Shown: positions 57,623 through 64,000 of the stretch, in pieces
How the letters are laid out: each line of letters starts with the position of its first letter
Position numbering within the stretch: position 1 is the first letter of the stretch
From: JAPSGM01 sp963777045
GTDB taxonomy: Bacteria; Chloroflexota; Limnocylindria; QHBO01
NCBI GenBank assembly: GCA_963777045.1
Contig: CAVZPD010000009.1
Location: 310,001-374,000, forward strand
DNA length: 64,000 bases
Direction of reading: 5' to 3'
Position numbers and translations under genes: made by a program
The notes under the pieces: model-generated
What the model was told of the DNA's origin: nothing
The model's database searches: none
The model's input: the letters and a program-made list of their open reading frames with translations, nothing else

Positions 57623-58774
57623 ATGACCGACCCCGAGGATCGTCCCTCCGCCTCGCCCACGCCGTCGCCCGATGATCTGCGCCGATGGCGCGAGAACCTG
57701 CAGGGCGAGGTGGACGGCGTGGCCATCTACCGGGCCATGGCCGAGGGCGCGAACGACGAGCGGCTGGCGGAGCTGTACCAGCGCATGGCTGCCGCCGAGG
57801 AGCGCCATGGTGCCATCTGGCGCGAGCGGCTCGAGTCCGCCGGACAGCAGGTGCGGTCGCGTCCGACGTGGCGCGCACGCGTCCTGGTGGCGCTCGCCCG
57901 CCGGCTGGGCCCGGGTCTCGTCGTGAGCACCATCGCCGGCCAGGAGCGCGCCGGGCGCGGCATGTACGACAACCAGCCCGAGGCCAGCGGGACCTCGCTG
58001 CCCGCCGACGAGCGATCCCACGCGCGGCTCCTTCGCCAGGTGACGGCGGGCGTGGAGGGCGGCACGCTGGCGCGCTTCGAGGGGAAGCACCGCGCCGTGG
58101 GCGGCAACGCGCTGCGTGCGGCCGTCCTCGGCGCCAACGACGGCCTGGTCAGCAACTTCAGCCTGGTGATGGGCGTTGCCGGCGCTGATCCCACCGGTCG
58201 CGCGGCGCTGATTGCCGGCCTCGCCGGTCTGCTGGCCGGCGCCCTCTCCATGGCGCTCGGCGAGTGGCTGAGCGTCCAGAGCGCGCGTGAGCTGTACGCC
58301 AACCAGATCGCGGTCGAGGCGGAGGAGCTGGAGGCATTCCCGCAGGAGGAACAGGAGGAGCTGCGCCTGATCTACGAGGCGAAGGGACTCCCCGCCGACC
58401 AGGCCGCGCAGATGGCCGAGCGGCTGGTGGGCGGGGACCGCTCGGTCGCGCTCGACACGCTGGCGCGCGAGGAGCTGGGCATCGATCCGGAGGAGCTGGG
58501 CGGTTCCCCCTGGGTCGCGGCCGGCACGTCCTTCGCGCTGTTCGCGGCCGGCGCCATCGTGCCGGTCATTCCCTTCTTCTTCGGCTCGGGCGTGACCGTG
58601 ATCATCATCTCGGCAGCGCTCGCCGGGTCGGCCCTCTTCCTCGTCGGTGCCGGCATCACGATTGTCACCGGCCAGGGTGCCCTCCTGTCGGGCGCCCGGC
58701 AGCTGGGCTTCGGGCTCGCCGCGGCGGCCATCACCTTCGCCATCGGGACCCTGCTCGGGACGGCCATCACCTGA
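57623..58774 (+). CDS. Ferritin-like (rubrerythrin) domain fused to a VIT1/CCC1 iron/manganese transporter
   Basis: The N-terminal 130 residues form a ferritin-like four-helix domain with di-iron-type acids (GEVDGVAIYRAMAEGANDER, RMAAAEERHGAIWRERLESA). The rest is the VIT1/CCC1 membrane transporter (NALRAAVLGANDGLVSNFSL, AGLLAGALSMALGEWLSVQS, a cytoplasmic metal-binding helix EAEELEAFPQEEQEELR, and three C-terminal helices). This is the architecture of the MbfA-type membrane-bound ferritin iron exporter. The ATG at 57623 (MTDPEDRPSASPTP) gives 383 residues. The frame is intact. It is close to the two hemerythrins. Confidence 0.9.
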   Translation: MTDPEDRPSASPTPSPDDLRRWRENLQGEVDGVAIYRAMAEGANDERLAELYQRMAAAEERHGAIWRERLESAGQQVRSRPTWRARVLVALARRLGPGLVVSTIAGQERAGRGMYDNQPEASGTSLPADERSHARLLRQVTAGVEGGTLARFEGKHRAVGGNALRAAVLGANDGLVSNFSLVMGVAGADPTGRAALIAGLAGLLAGALSMALGEWLSVQSARELYANQIAVEAEELEAFPQEEQEELRLIYEAKGLPADQAAQMAERLVGGDRSVALDTLAREELGIDPEELGGSPWVAAGTSFALFAAGAIVPVIPFFFGSGVTVIIISAALAGSALFLVGAGITIVTGQGALLSGARQLGFGLAAAAITFAIGTLLGTAIT

Positions 58775-58838
58775 CGCCCGCGCGCAGGTGCCGGCCATCG
58801 GCGGCCGGGTGGCGCAAAGGATGCGGGACAATACCGGC

Positions 58839-61226
58839 ATGACGCAGACTGCAGCGACCAGCGCGACCGCCAAGGGCCCGCTCGACGCCGATGAGCTCCA
58901 ACGCCTGGATGCCTGGTGGCGTGCCGCCAACTACCTCTCGGTTGGGCAGATCTACCTGCTCGACAACCCGCTCCTGCGGGAGCCGCTGCGTGCGGAGCAC
59001 GTCAAGCCGCGCCTTCTCGGCCACTTCGGCACGGTGCCCGGCCTCACGATCCTCTACGCGCACCTCAACCGCCAGATCGAGCGGCGCGACCTCGACGTGA
59101 TCTACATCACCGGCCCCGGTCATGGCGGCCCGGGGCTGGTGGCCGCCGCCTACCTGGATGGCACCTACACCGAGGTCTATCCCGCCATCACGCGGGACGA
59201 GGAAGGGATGCGGGCGCTCTTCCGCCAGTTCAGCTTCCCGGGCGGCATCCCGTCGCACGTCGCGCCTGAGACGCCCGGCTCGATCCACGAGGGCGGCGAG
59301 CTCGGCTACTCGCTCTCGCACGCCTACGGTGCGGCCCTCGACAACCCGGGGCTGGTGGTGGCCTGCGTCATCGGCGACGGCGAGGCGGAGACCGGCCCTC
59401 TGGCGGCCAGCTGGCATTCGAACAAGTTCGTGGACCCGGCCTCGGACGGGGCGGTGCTCCCGATCCTCCACCTGAACGGCTACAAGATCGCCAACCCCAC
59501 CGTGCTGGCTCGCATCCCCGAGGCGGAGCTGCTCTCGCTGATGGAGGGCTACGGGCATCGGCCCATCCTGGTTTCGGGCGACGACCCGGCCGATATCCAT
59601 CAGCAGCTGGCGGCGGCGCTGGACGACGCGCTCGACGAGATCGCATCCATCCAGGACGTCGCGCGGAACGGCGGAGGGAGTGGCGAGCGCCCGCGCTGGC
59701 CGATGATCATCCTCCGCACGCCCAAGGGATGGACCGGACCCGACAAGGTGGACGGGCTGCAGGTGGAGGGGACGTGGCGCGCGCACCAGGTTCCCATGAC
59801 CGACGTGCGCACCAGCCCCGAGCACCTGGAGATCCTCGAGTCCTGGATGCGCTCCTACCGTCCCGATGAGCTGTTCGACGAGGCCGGCGCGCCCATCCCC
59901 ACCATCACTTCGCTGTCTCCCGCGGGCGAGCGGCGCATGAGCGCCAATCCGCACGCCAACGGGGGCCTGCTCCTCAAGGACCTGCTCCTCCCGGACTTCC
60001 GCGACTACGCGGTCGACGTCCCCAAGCCGGGCACGACCAGTGCCGAGGCGACCCGCGTCCTCGGCGGCTTCCTGCGCGACGTCATCAAGCGCAACCCGGA
60101 TCGCTTCCGGATCGTGGGCCCGGACGAGACGGAGTCGAACCGCCTGGGAACGGTCTACGAGTCGACCGTCAAGCAGTGGGACGCCGAAGTGCTGCCGGTC
60201 GACGTGCACCTGGGCGTCGAGGGCCAGGTCATGGAGATCCTGAGCGAGCACACGTGCCAGGGATGGCTGGAGGGCTACCTGCTCACCGGCCGGCACGGGC
60301 TGTTCGACTGCTACGAGGCCTTCATTCATATCGTCGATTCCATGTTCAACCAGCACGCGAAGTGGCTGAAGGTGACGCGCGACATCCCGTGGCGGCGGCC
60401 CATCGCGTCGCTCAACTACCTGCTCTCCAGCCACGTCTGGCGCCAGGACCACAACGGATTCAGCCACCAGGATCCCGGCTTCATCGATCACGTCGTGAAC
60501 AAGAAGGCGGAGGTGATCCGGGTCTACCTGCCGCCGGACGCCAACACGCTGCTCTCGGTGGCGGACCACTGCATCCGCAGCCGGAACTACGTCAACGTCA
60601 TCGTGGCCGGCAAGCAGCCCGCGCTGACCTACCTGTCGATGGAGCAGGCGGTCCTGCACGCGACCCGCGGCATCGGCATCTGGGACTGGGCCAGCAACGA
60701 CCAGGGCGGAGAGCCGGACGTCGTGATGGCCTGCGCCGGCGACATCCCGACCCTGGAGACGCTGGCTGCGGTCGACCTCCTGCGCAGCCAGATCCCCGAC
60801 CTGAAGATCCGCGTGGTCAACGTGGTCGACCTGATGCGGATCCAGGACGAGAGCCAGCACCCGCACGGGCTCTCGAACAAGGAGTGGGAGTCGCTCTTCA
60901 CCAGCGACAGGCCGATCATCTTCGCCTACCACGGCTATCCCTGGCTGATCCATCGGCTCGCATACCGCCGGCCGAACCACGACAGCCTGCACGTGCGCGG
61001 CTACAAGGAGGAGGGCACCACCACCACCCCGTTCGACATGGTGATGCTGAACGACCTGGACCGATTCCACCTGGTGATCGACGTGATCGACCGCGTGCCC
61101 GGTCTTGCCGATCGCGCCGGTCACGTGCGCCAGGCGATGGTCGACCGCCGGATCGCGGCTCGCGCCTACACGCGCGACCACGGCGAGGACGACCCGGCGA
61201 TCCGCGACTGGACCTGGCCGGGCTAG
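58839..61226 (+). CDS. xfp: Xylulose-5-phosphate/fructose-6-phosphate phosphoketolase
   Basis: TPP-dependent enzyme that splits xylulose-5-phosphate (and often fructose-6-phosphate) with phosphate to acetyl-phosphate. The 795-residue protein has the signature YITGPGHGGPGLVAAAYLDG, the TPP-binding VIGDGEAETGPLAASWHSNK, SHQDPGFIDHVVNKKAEVIR and the C-terminal PIIFAYHGYPWLIHRLAYRR. The ATG at 58839 (MTQTAATSATAKGPLDADEL) fits the family. It lies four bases upstream of the acetate-kinase gene, making a complete route from sugar phosphate to acetate and ATP. The frame is intact. Confidence 0.96.
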   Translation: MTQTAATSATAKGPLDADELQRLDAWWRAANYLSVGQIYLLDNPLLREPLRAEHVKPRLLGHFGTVPGLTILYAHLNRQIERRDLDVIYITGPGHGGPGLVAAAYLDGTYTEVYPAITRDEEGMRALFRQFSFPGGIPSHVAPETPGSIHEGGELGYSLSHAYGAALDNPGLVVACVIGDGEAETGPLAASWHSNKFVDPASDGAVLPILHLNGYKIANPTVLARIPEAELLSLMEGYGHRPILVSGDDPADIHQQLAAALDDALDEIASIQDVARNGGGSGERPRWPMIILRTPKGWTGPDKVDGLQVEGTWRAHQVPMTDVRTSPEHLEILESWMRSYRPDELFDEAGAPIPTITSLSPAGERRMSANPHANGGLLLKDLLLPDFRDYAVDVPKPGTTSAEATRVLGGFLRDVIKRNPDRFRIVGPDETESNRLGTVYESTVKQWDAEVLPVDVHLGVEGQVMEILSEHTCQGWLEGYLLTGRHGLFDCYEAFIHIVDSMFNQHAKWLKVTRDIPWRRPIASLNYLLSSHVWRQDHNGFSHQDPGFIDHVVNKKAEVIRVYLPPDANTLLSVADHCIRSRNYVNVIVAGKQPALTYLSMEQAVLHATRGIGIWDWASNDQGGEPDVVMACAGDIPTLETLAAVDLLRSQIPDLKIRVVNVVDLMRIQDESQHPHGLSNKEWESLFTSDRPIIFAYHGYPWLIHRLAYRRPNHDSLHVRGYKEEGTTTTPFDMVMLNDLDRFHLVIDVIDRVPGLADRAGHVRQAMVDRRIAARAYTRDHGEDDPAIRDWTWPG

Positions 61227-61230
61227 GCCG

Positions 61231-62322
61231 ATGCGCGTCCTCGTCCTCAACGCCGGCTCCAGCTCGCTGAAGACGAGCCTGGTGGGAGAGCCGGGCGACG
61301 TGACCGTCTCGCGCGACGAGCTGCAGCGTCCCGCGCAGAGCGGCTGGAGCGGCGCCCTCGCCGAGGCGCTGGGTGGTGGCGATCGGATCGACGCCATCGG
61401 CCACCGGGTCGTGCATGGTGGCGTCGGACACGCCGGTCCCATGCTCATCTCCGACACGGTCGTCGACGAGCTGGATGAGCTGCGGGACCTCGCTCCGCTG
61501 CACAACGGTCCGGCCCTGGAGGTGATCGCGGCGGCCCGCGAGGCGTTTCCGGACCTGCCACAGGTCGCGTGCTTCGACACCGCCTTCCACGCCACCCTGC
61601 CGCCGCCGGAGGTCGTCTACCCGCTGCCGTACGAGTGGTACGAGCGGTGGGGGGTTCGACGCTTCGGGTTCCATGGCCTCTCCGTCGCCTGGTCGGTGGA
61701 GCGCGCCGCGAAGCTGCTGGAACGCCCCATCGGCGAGCTGCGCCTGGTCGTGGCGCACCTCGGCAGCGGCTGCTCGGTCACCGCGGTGGACGGCGGCCGC
61801 TCGGTGGCGACCTCCATGGGCATGACCCCGCTCGAGGGGCTGATGATGGCGACCCGCTCCGGTTCGGTGGACCCCGGCCTCCTGCTGGAGCTGCTGGACG
61901 ACAGTCGCCTGACGCTGGACGAGCTGCGCCGGGCGCTGCAACAGGAGTCGGGGCTCGTGGGCCTCTCCGGGATCAGCGCCGACCTGCGCGAGGTGCAGCG
62001 GGCGGCCGCCGCGGGCGAGGAGCGGGCGGCGCTTGCGATCGAGGTGTTCGTGCGGCGCGCCGCGGCCGGGATCGCCGCCGTCGCCGTCGCCCTGCCGGCC
62101 GTCGACGCCCTCGTCTTCACGGCGGGCATCGGCGAGCACGCCGGTGACGTGCGCGCTGCGATCTGCAGCAGGCTGGCCGTGCTGGGACTGCCCGCCGTCC
62201 TCAACCACGGATCGGACGAGGACGAGATCCTCAGCCTCCCCGGCTCGCGGGTGCGGGTGCTGCGCGTCGAGGCGCGGGAGGACCTGGTCATCGGTCGAGA
62301 GGTGGCGCGCCTGCTCGACTGA
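61231..62322 (+). CDS. ackA: Acetate kinase
   Basis: Converts acetyl-phosphate plus ADP to acetate plus ATP. ASKHA-fold motifs are MRVLVLNAGSSSLKTSLVGE, IGHRVVHGGVGHAGPMLISD, the substrate region CFDTAFHATLPPP, RFGFHGLSVAWSVERA, VVAHLGSGCSVTAVDGGRSV and ALVFTAGIGEHAGDVRAAIC. At 363 residues it is somewhat shorter than the usual 400 or so, but the active-site blocks are present. The start at 61231 is four bases after the xfp stop, so both enzymes are probably made from one mRNA. The frame is intact. Confidence 0.95.
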   Translation: MRVLVLNAGSSSLKTSLVGEPGDVTVSRDELQRPAQSGWSGALAEALGGGDRIDAIGHRVVHGGVGHAGPMLISDTVVDELDELRDLAPLHNGPALEVIAAAREAFPDLPQVACFDTAFHATLPPPEVVYPLPYEWYERWGVRRFGFHGLSVAWSVERAAKLLERPIGELRLVVAHLGSGCSVTAVDGGRSVATSMGMTPLEGLMMATRSGSVDPGLLLELLDDSRLTLDELRRALQQESGLVGLSGISADLREVQRAAAAGEERAALAIEVFVRRAAAGIAAVAVALPAVDALVFTAGIGEHAGDVRAAICSRLAVLGLPAVLNHGSDEDEILSLPGSRVRVLRVEAREDLVIGREVARLLD

Positions 62323-62364
62323 GCAGGCCTACGGCCACGCGCGATCCTCCGGCACCCCAAGACC

Positions 62365-62385
62365 TGACGCTTGGCACTGGCGTCA
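62365..62385. promoter_or_regulatory. Inverted repeat upstream of the flavodoxin gene
   Basis: tgacgc (62365-62370) and gcgtca (62380-62385) are perfect complements separated by nine bases, in the 100-base gap between ackA and the flavodoxin gene. It is a possible operator; no cognate regulator is adjacent, and no convincing -35/-10 pair overlaps it. Confidence 0.3.
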
Positions 62386-62423
62386 TCGCGGCAGCTGCTG
62401 TCCTCTAGCGTGAGGAACTAGCG

Positions 62424-62936
62424 ATGCATGGGGACCGTGTCGTGAAGGCATACGTGGTGTACGAATCGTTGTGGGGCAACACGCGGGCGATCGCGGAGGC
62501 CGTGGCCGAGGGTATCGGTCCGGGAGCGAAAGCCGTCGCGACCGATGGCGTCACGGCCGACGAGCTCGCGGCGGCGGATCTGCTCGTTGCCGGCGCTCCG
62601 GTCATCGCCTTCAGCCTGGCGAGCGACAAGGCGCGTAAGGACATCGCGCGCAGCGAAACGGCGGCGCCGAATCCGCCCGACGTGGAGCACCCGTCGATGC
62701 GGGCGTGGCTTGAGAAGTTGCCGCATGCCGGTGCCCAGGCGGCAGCCTTCGAGACGCGCATCTGGTGGACGCCTCGAGGCGCCACCGGCGACATCGAGAA
62801 GCGGCTGCGGGGCGCCGGATACCGAGTCGTTGCGAAGGCCGGCAAGTTCATGGTGGAGGGTAAGTACGGTCCGCTGCGCGACGGCGAGGTCGAGCGCGCG
62901 CGGGCCTGGGGAAGGACGCTGGTGGCGTCGGAGTAG
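62424..62936 (+). CDS. Flavodoxin-domain protein
   Basis: FMN-binding electron carrier or flavodoxin-like domain. The phosphate loop is AYVVYESLWGNTRAIAEAVA, close to the classical T/S-x-T/N-G-x-T pattern. ADLLVAGAPVIAFSLASDKA and ETRIWWTPRGATGDIEKRLR provide the other FMN-contact regions. The ATG at 62424 has GAGGAAC upstream; GTGs at 62439 and 62442 are alternatives. It could accept electrons from the pyruvate oxidoreductase elsewhere in the window, but that link is only inference. The frame is intact. Confidence 0.85.
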   Translation: MHGDRVVKAYVVYESLWGNTRAIAEAVAEGIGPGAKAVATDGVTADELAAADLLVAGAPVIAFSLASDKARKDIARSETAAPNPPDVEHPSMRAWLEKLPHAGAQAAAFETRIWWTPRGATGDIEKRLRGAGYRVVAKAGKFMVEGKYGPLRDGEVERARAWGRTLVASE

Positions 62937-62975
62937 CCCACGACGACGGCACCGTGCCAGTCGCGCGAGCTCGGC

Positions 62976-63461
62976 TCAGCCGACCTCAGCCCGGGGCGCA
63001 TAGCGGACGCGCGCGAAGGGCCACGCAGTGGCCAGCCAGTCCCTGACCACCCGGTACAGGTCGGCATCTCGGTCGGCGTGGGCCGCGCTGACCCAGGACC
63101 GGACTTCGACATCGGCTCCATCCGTGCCTGGCTCGTCCGGGGGATAGATGTACACGCAGCCGATGACCTTGCCCGCGTCGTCCAGGACGGTGTAGGTGAA
63201 GCCGGTGCGTGCCGCGAAGTCCGCGGCGTGCCGCTCCAGGTCGCCGCGGTTCTGCTCCAGGCTCATCGGCTGCGGCCAGTCGCGTCCCGCGAAGCCGGGC
63301 GTGGCGCGGATGTGGCCGATGCTCGAGGTCCAGGCCAGGTGATCGGCCTCGTTGTGCTCCGGCCCAAGCGGCACCAGGTGGAATCCATCGGCGTAGAGCT
63401 CGCGCGGCACCTCGAATTGGTCGGGCACGAAGGGTGGGCGTCGTCGGCTGGCATCGGCCAT
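62976..63461 (-). CDS. GNAT-family N-acetyltransferase
   Basis: 162-residue protein of the acetyltransferase fold: FEVPRELYADGFHLVPLGPE, HNEADHLAWTSSIGHIRATP, AARTGFTYTVLDDAGKVIGC and VYIYPPDEPGTDGADVEVRS. The usual acetyl-CoA loop (R/Q-x-x-G-x-A) is not obvious after VRSWVSAAHADRDADLYRVV. The substrate is therefore unclear, and the protein may be a divergent family member. The ATG at 63461 (MADASRRRPPFVPDQFEVPR) is chosen; the open frame extends to 63605 without conserved residues. It is convergent with the flavodoxin gene. Confidence 0.75.
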   Translation of the reverse strand: MADASRRRPPFVPDQFEVPRELYADGFHLVPLGPEHNEADHLAWTSSIGHIRATPGFAGRDWPQPMSLEQNRGDLERHAADFAARTGFTYTVLDDAGKVIGCVYIYPPDEPGTDGADVEVRSWVSAAHADRDADLYRVVRDWLATAWPFARVRYAPRAEVG

Positions 63462-63720
63462 GCTACCGCGTCGCGCGGGCGAATCCGTCCGCGTTCCCCG
63501 GACGGCCCGCCCGCGACACAAGGCACGTCCCTGGATACGCGCACGCCGGCGGGGACTTCCGCTGCACGGGAGGCCACGCCGCGCGTGTCCGCGGGACCTT
63601 CCCACGGGGAAGGAGAAGCGGGCCGCCGCGGGGCGACGCGACGAGCGGCGGGCCAGATGTCACACCCGGCCGGCCGATCGGCCCGTCCGGCCGCGCCACT
63701 CGGCACTGATGCGCATCCCC

Positions 63721-63735
63721 GCATATGTCCTATGC
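63721..63735. promoter_or_regulatory. Palindromic operator before the second ArsR gene
   Basis: gcata-tgtcc-tatgc is a perfect 5-5-5 inverted repeat ending eight bases before the ATG at 63743. On the minus strand it contains GGACATATGC, matching the GACATAT elements before the ArsR gene at 45208. The rest of the gap between 63462 and 63720 is GC-rich; I see nothing else in it. Confidence 0.55.
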
Positions 63736-63742
63736 TCATGCC

Positions 63743-64000
63743 ATGGAACCGATCTACGAGCTCCAGGCCGAGGTCCTCAAGACGCTCGCGCACCCGCGGC
63801 GCCTCGAGATCGTCCATGAGCTTGCGCGCGGTCCCCGCACCGTCGGTCGCCTGGCCGATTCGCTGGGGCTGGCGCAGCCGAACGTTTCCCAGCACCTGGC
63901 GCTGATGCGTGCCAGCGGCGTGGTGGAGGCCGAACGAGACGGTCGCGAGATCCGCTACCGGCTCACCGACCCCGACATCATCGCCGCCTGCGGGCTGATG
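63743..64000 (+). CDS. ArsR-family regulator (cut by window edge)
   Basis: Winged-helix repressor of the ArsR/SmtB family. It begins MEPIYELQAEVLKTLAHPRR, LEIVHELARGPRTVGRLADS and LGLAQPNVSQHLALMRASGV, then VVEAERDGREIRYRLTDPD. The last residues seen are IIAACGLM, with the same A-A-C-x-L-M cysteine motif as the regulator at 45208. The ELCVCDL metal motif is absent, so thiol or persulfide sensing is more likely than arsenic sensing. The downstream genes it may control are outside the window. The frame is intact. Confidence 0.9.
   Translation, partial: MEPIYELQAEVLKTLAHPRRLEIVHELARGPRTVGRLADSLGLAQPNVSQHLALMRASGVVEAERDGREIRYRLTDPDIIAACGLM

Noticed and set aside
58767..61595. Long minus-strand open frame opposite xfp/ackA (over 900 codons), and similar ones opposite nifJ and GH15
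   Set aside because: They lie antisense to intact, well-conserved genes; their translations are arginine, histidine and valine rich with no family motifs. Long antisense frames are expected in 70% GC DNA.

Overview
This is a chromosomal segment of a very GC-rich bacterium (about 70% GC by eye). It has dense, short operons with many ATGA/GTGA stop-start overlaps. I see no phage, insertion sequence or CRISPR array. The gene mix points to a free-living, high-GC, non-proteobacterial lineage: a KGD-type 2-oxoglutarate enzyme, pyruvate:ferredoxin oxidoreductase, phosphoketolase plus acetate kinase, bactofilin, a Qmo/Hdr-like complex and many GAF/PAS sensor kinases. My best guess is Chloroflexota (Limnocylindria-like), with an actinobacterial relative as the alternative. 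This is inference from gene content; no rRNA is present.

Reading quality matters here. Many genes are whole families broken into two to ten reading frames by one-base insertions or deletions, often in short C or G runs (about 10.4-13.9, 15.4-20.0, 21.3-39.1 and 44.5-52.5 kb). Neighbouring stretches (1-6.8, 7.2-10.4, 13.9-15.0, 39.5-42.4, 53-56.7 and 57-64 kb) read cleanly. I treat the breaks as probable sequencing or assembly indels and annotate the whole spans.

Layout. 0-10 kb: malate dehydrogenase, YihY membrane protein, GH15 glucoamylase, uracil phosphoribosyltransferase, bactofilin, asparaginase, DUF554 and gltX. 10-15 kb: SseB-like protein, a minus-strand mutY-peroxiredoxin-alcohol dehydrogenase operon, a HAD hydrolase and a short aspartate kinase. 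15-20.4 kb: minus-strand tag, thrB, ABC-F ATPase and EamA exporter, then a fluoride riboswitch controlling crcB and a DUF190 gene. 20.9-25.8 kb: a LuxR-type regulator, a very large GAF/PAS kinase and a REC-only protein. 25.9-29.7 kb: an MFS transporter fused to a cyclic-nucleotide-binding domain, a P1 peptidase and thrC. 29.9-33.7 kb: what looks non-coding is one badly frameshifted kgd gene. 33.8-39.3 kb: small genes, a threonine deaminase and tRNA-Gln.

40.3-53.1 kb is the most interesting block. It holds pyruvate:ferredoxin oxidoreductase, a dihydroorotate-dehydrogenase-like protein, an ArsR regulator with a palindromic operator, two DsrE-type proteins and TusA. These are followed by an MvhD-like subunit, an HdrA protein with an embedded GltD (NAD(P)H oxidoreductase) module, a second HdrA, a small winged-helix protein and a QmoC-like Fe-S/membrane subunit. 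Together they could link pyruvate, ferredoxin, NAD(P)H and persulfide chemistry to membrane quinones.

53-64 kb: two hemerythrins around a PadR regulator, an ion channel with an unusual filter, a response regulator and PAS/GAF kinase, a ferritin-VIT1 fusion, phosphoketolase plus acetate kinase (acetyl-phosphate to acetate and ATP), a flavodoxin, an acetyltransferase and the start of a second ArsR gene. The upstream region of that gene shares the GACATAT element found at the sulfur cluster.
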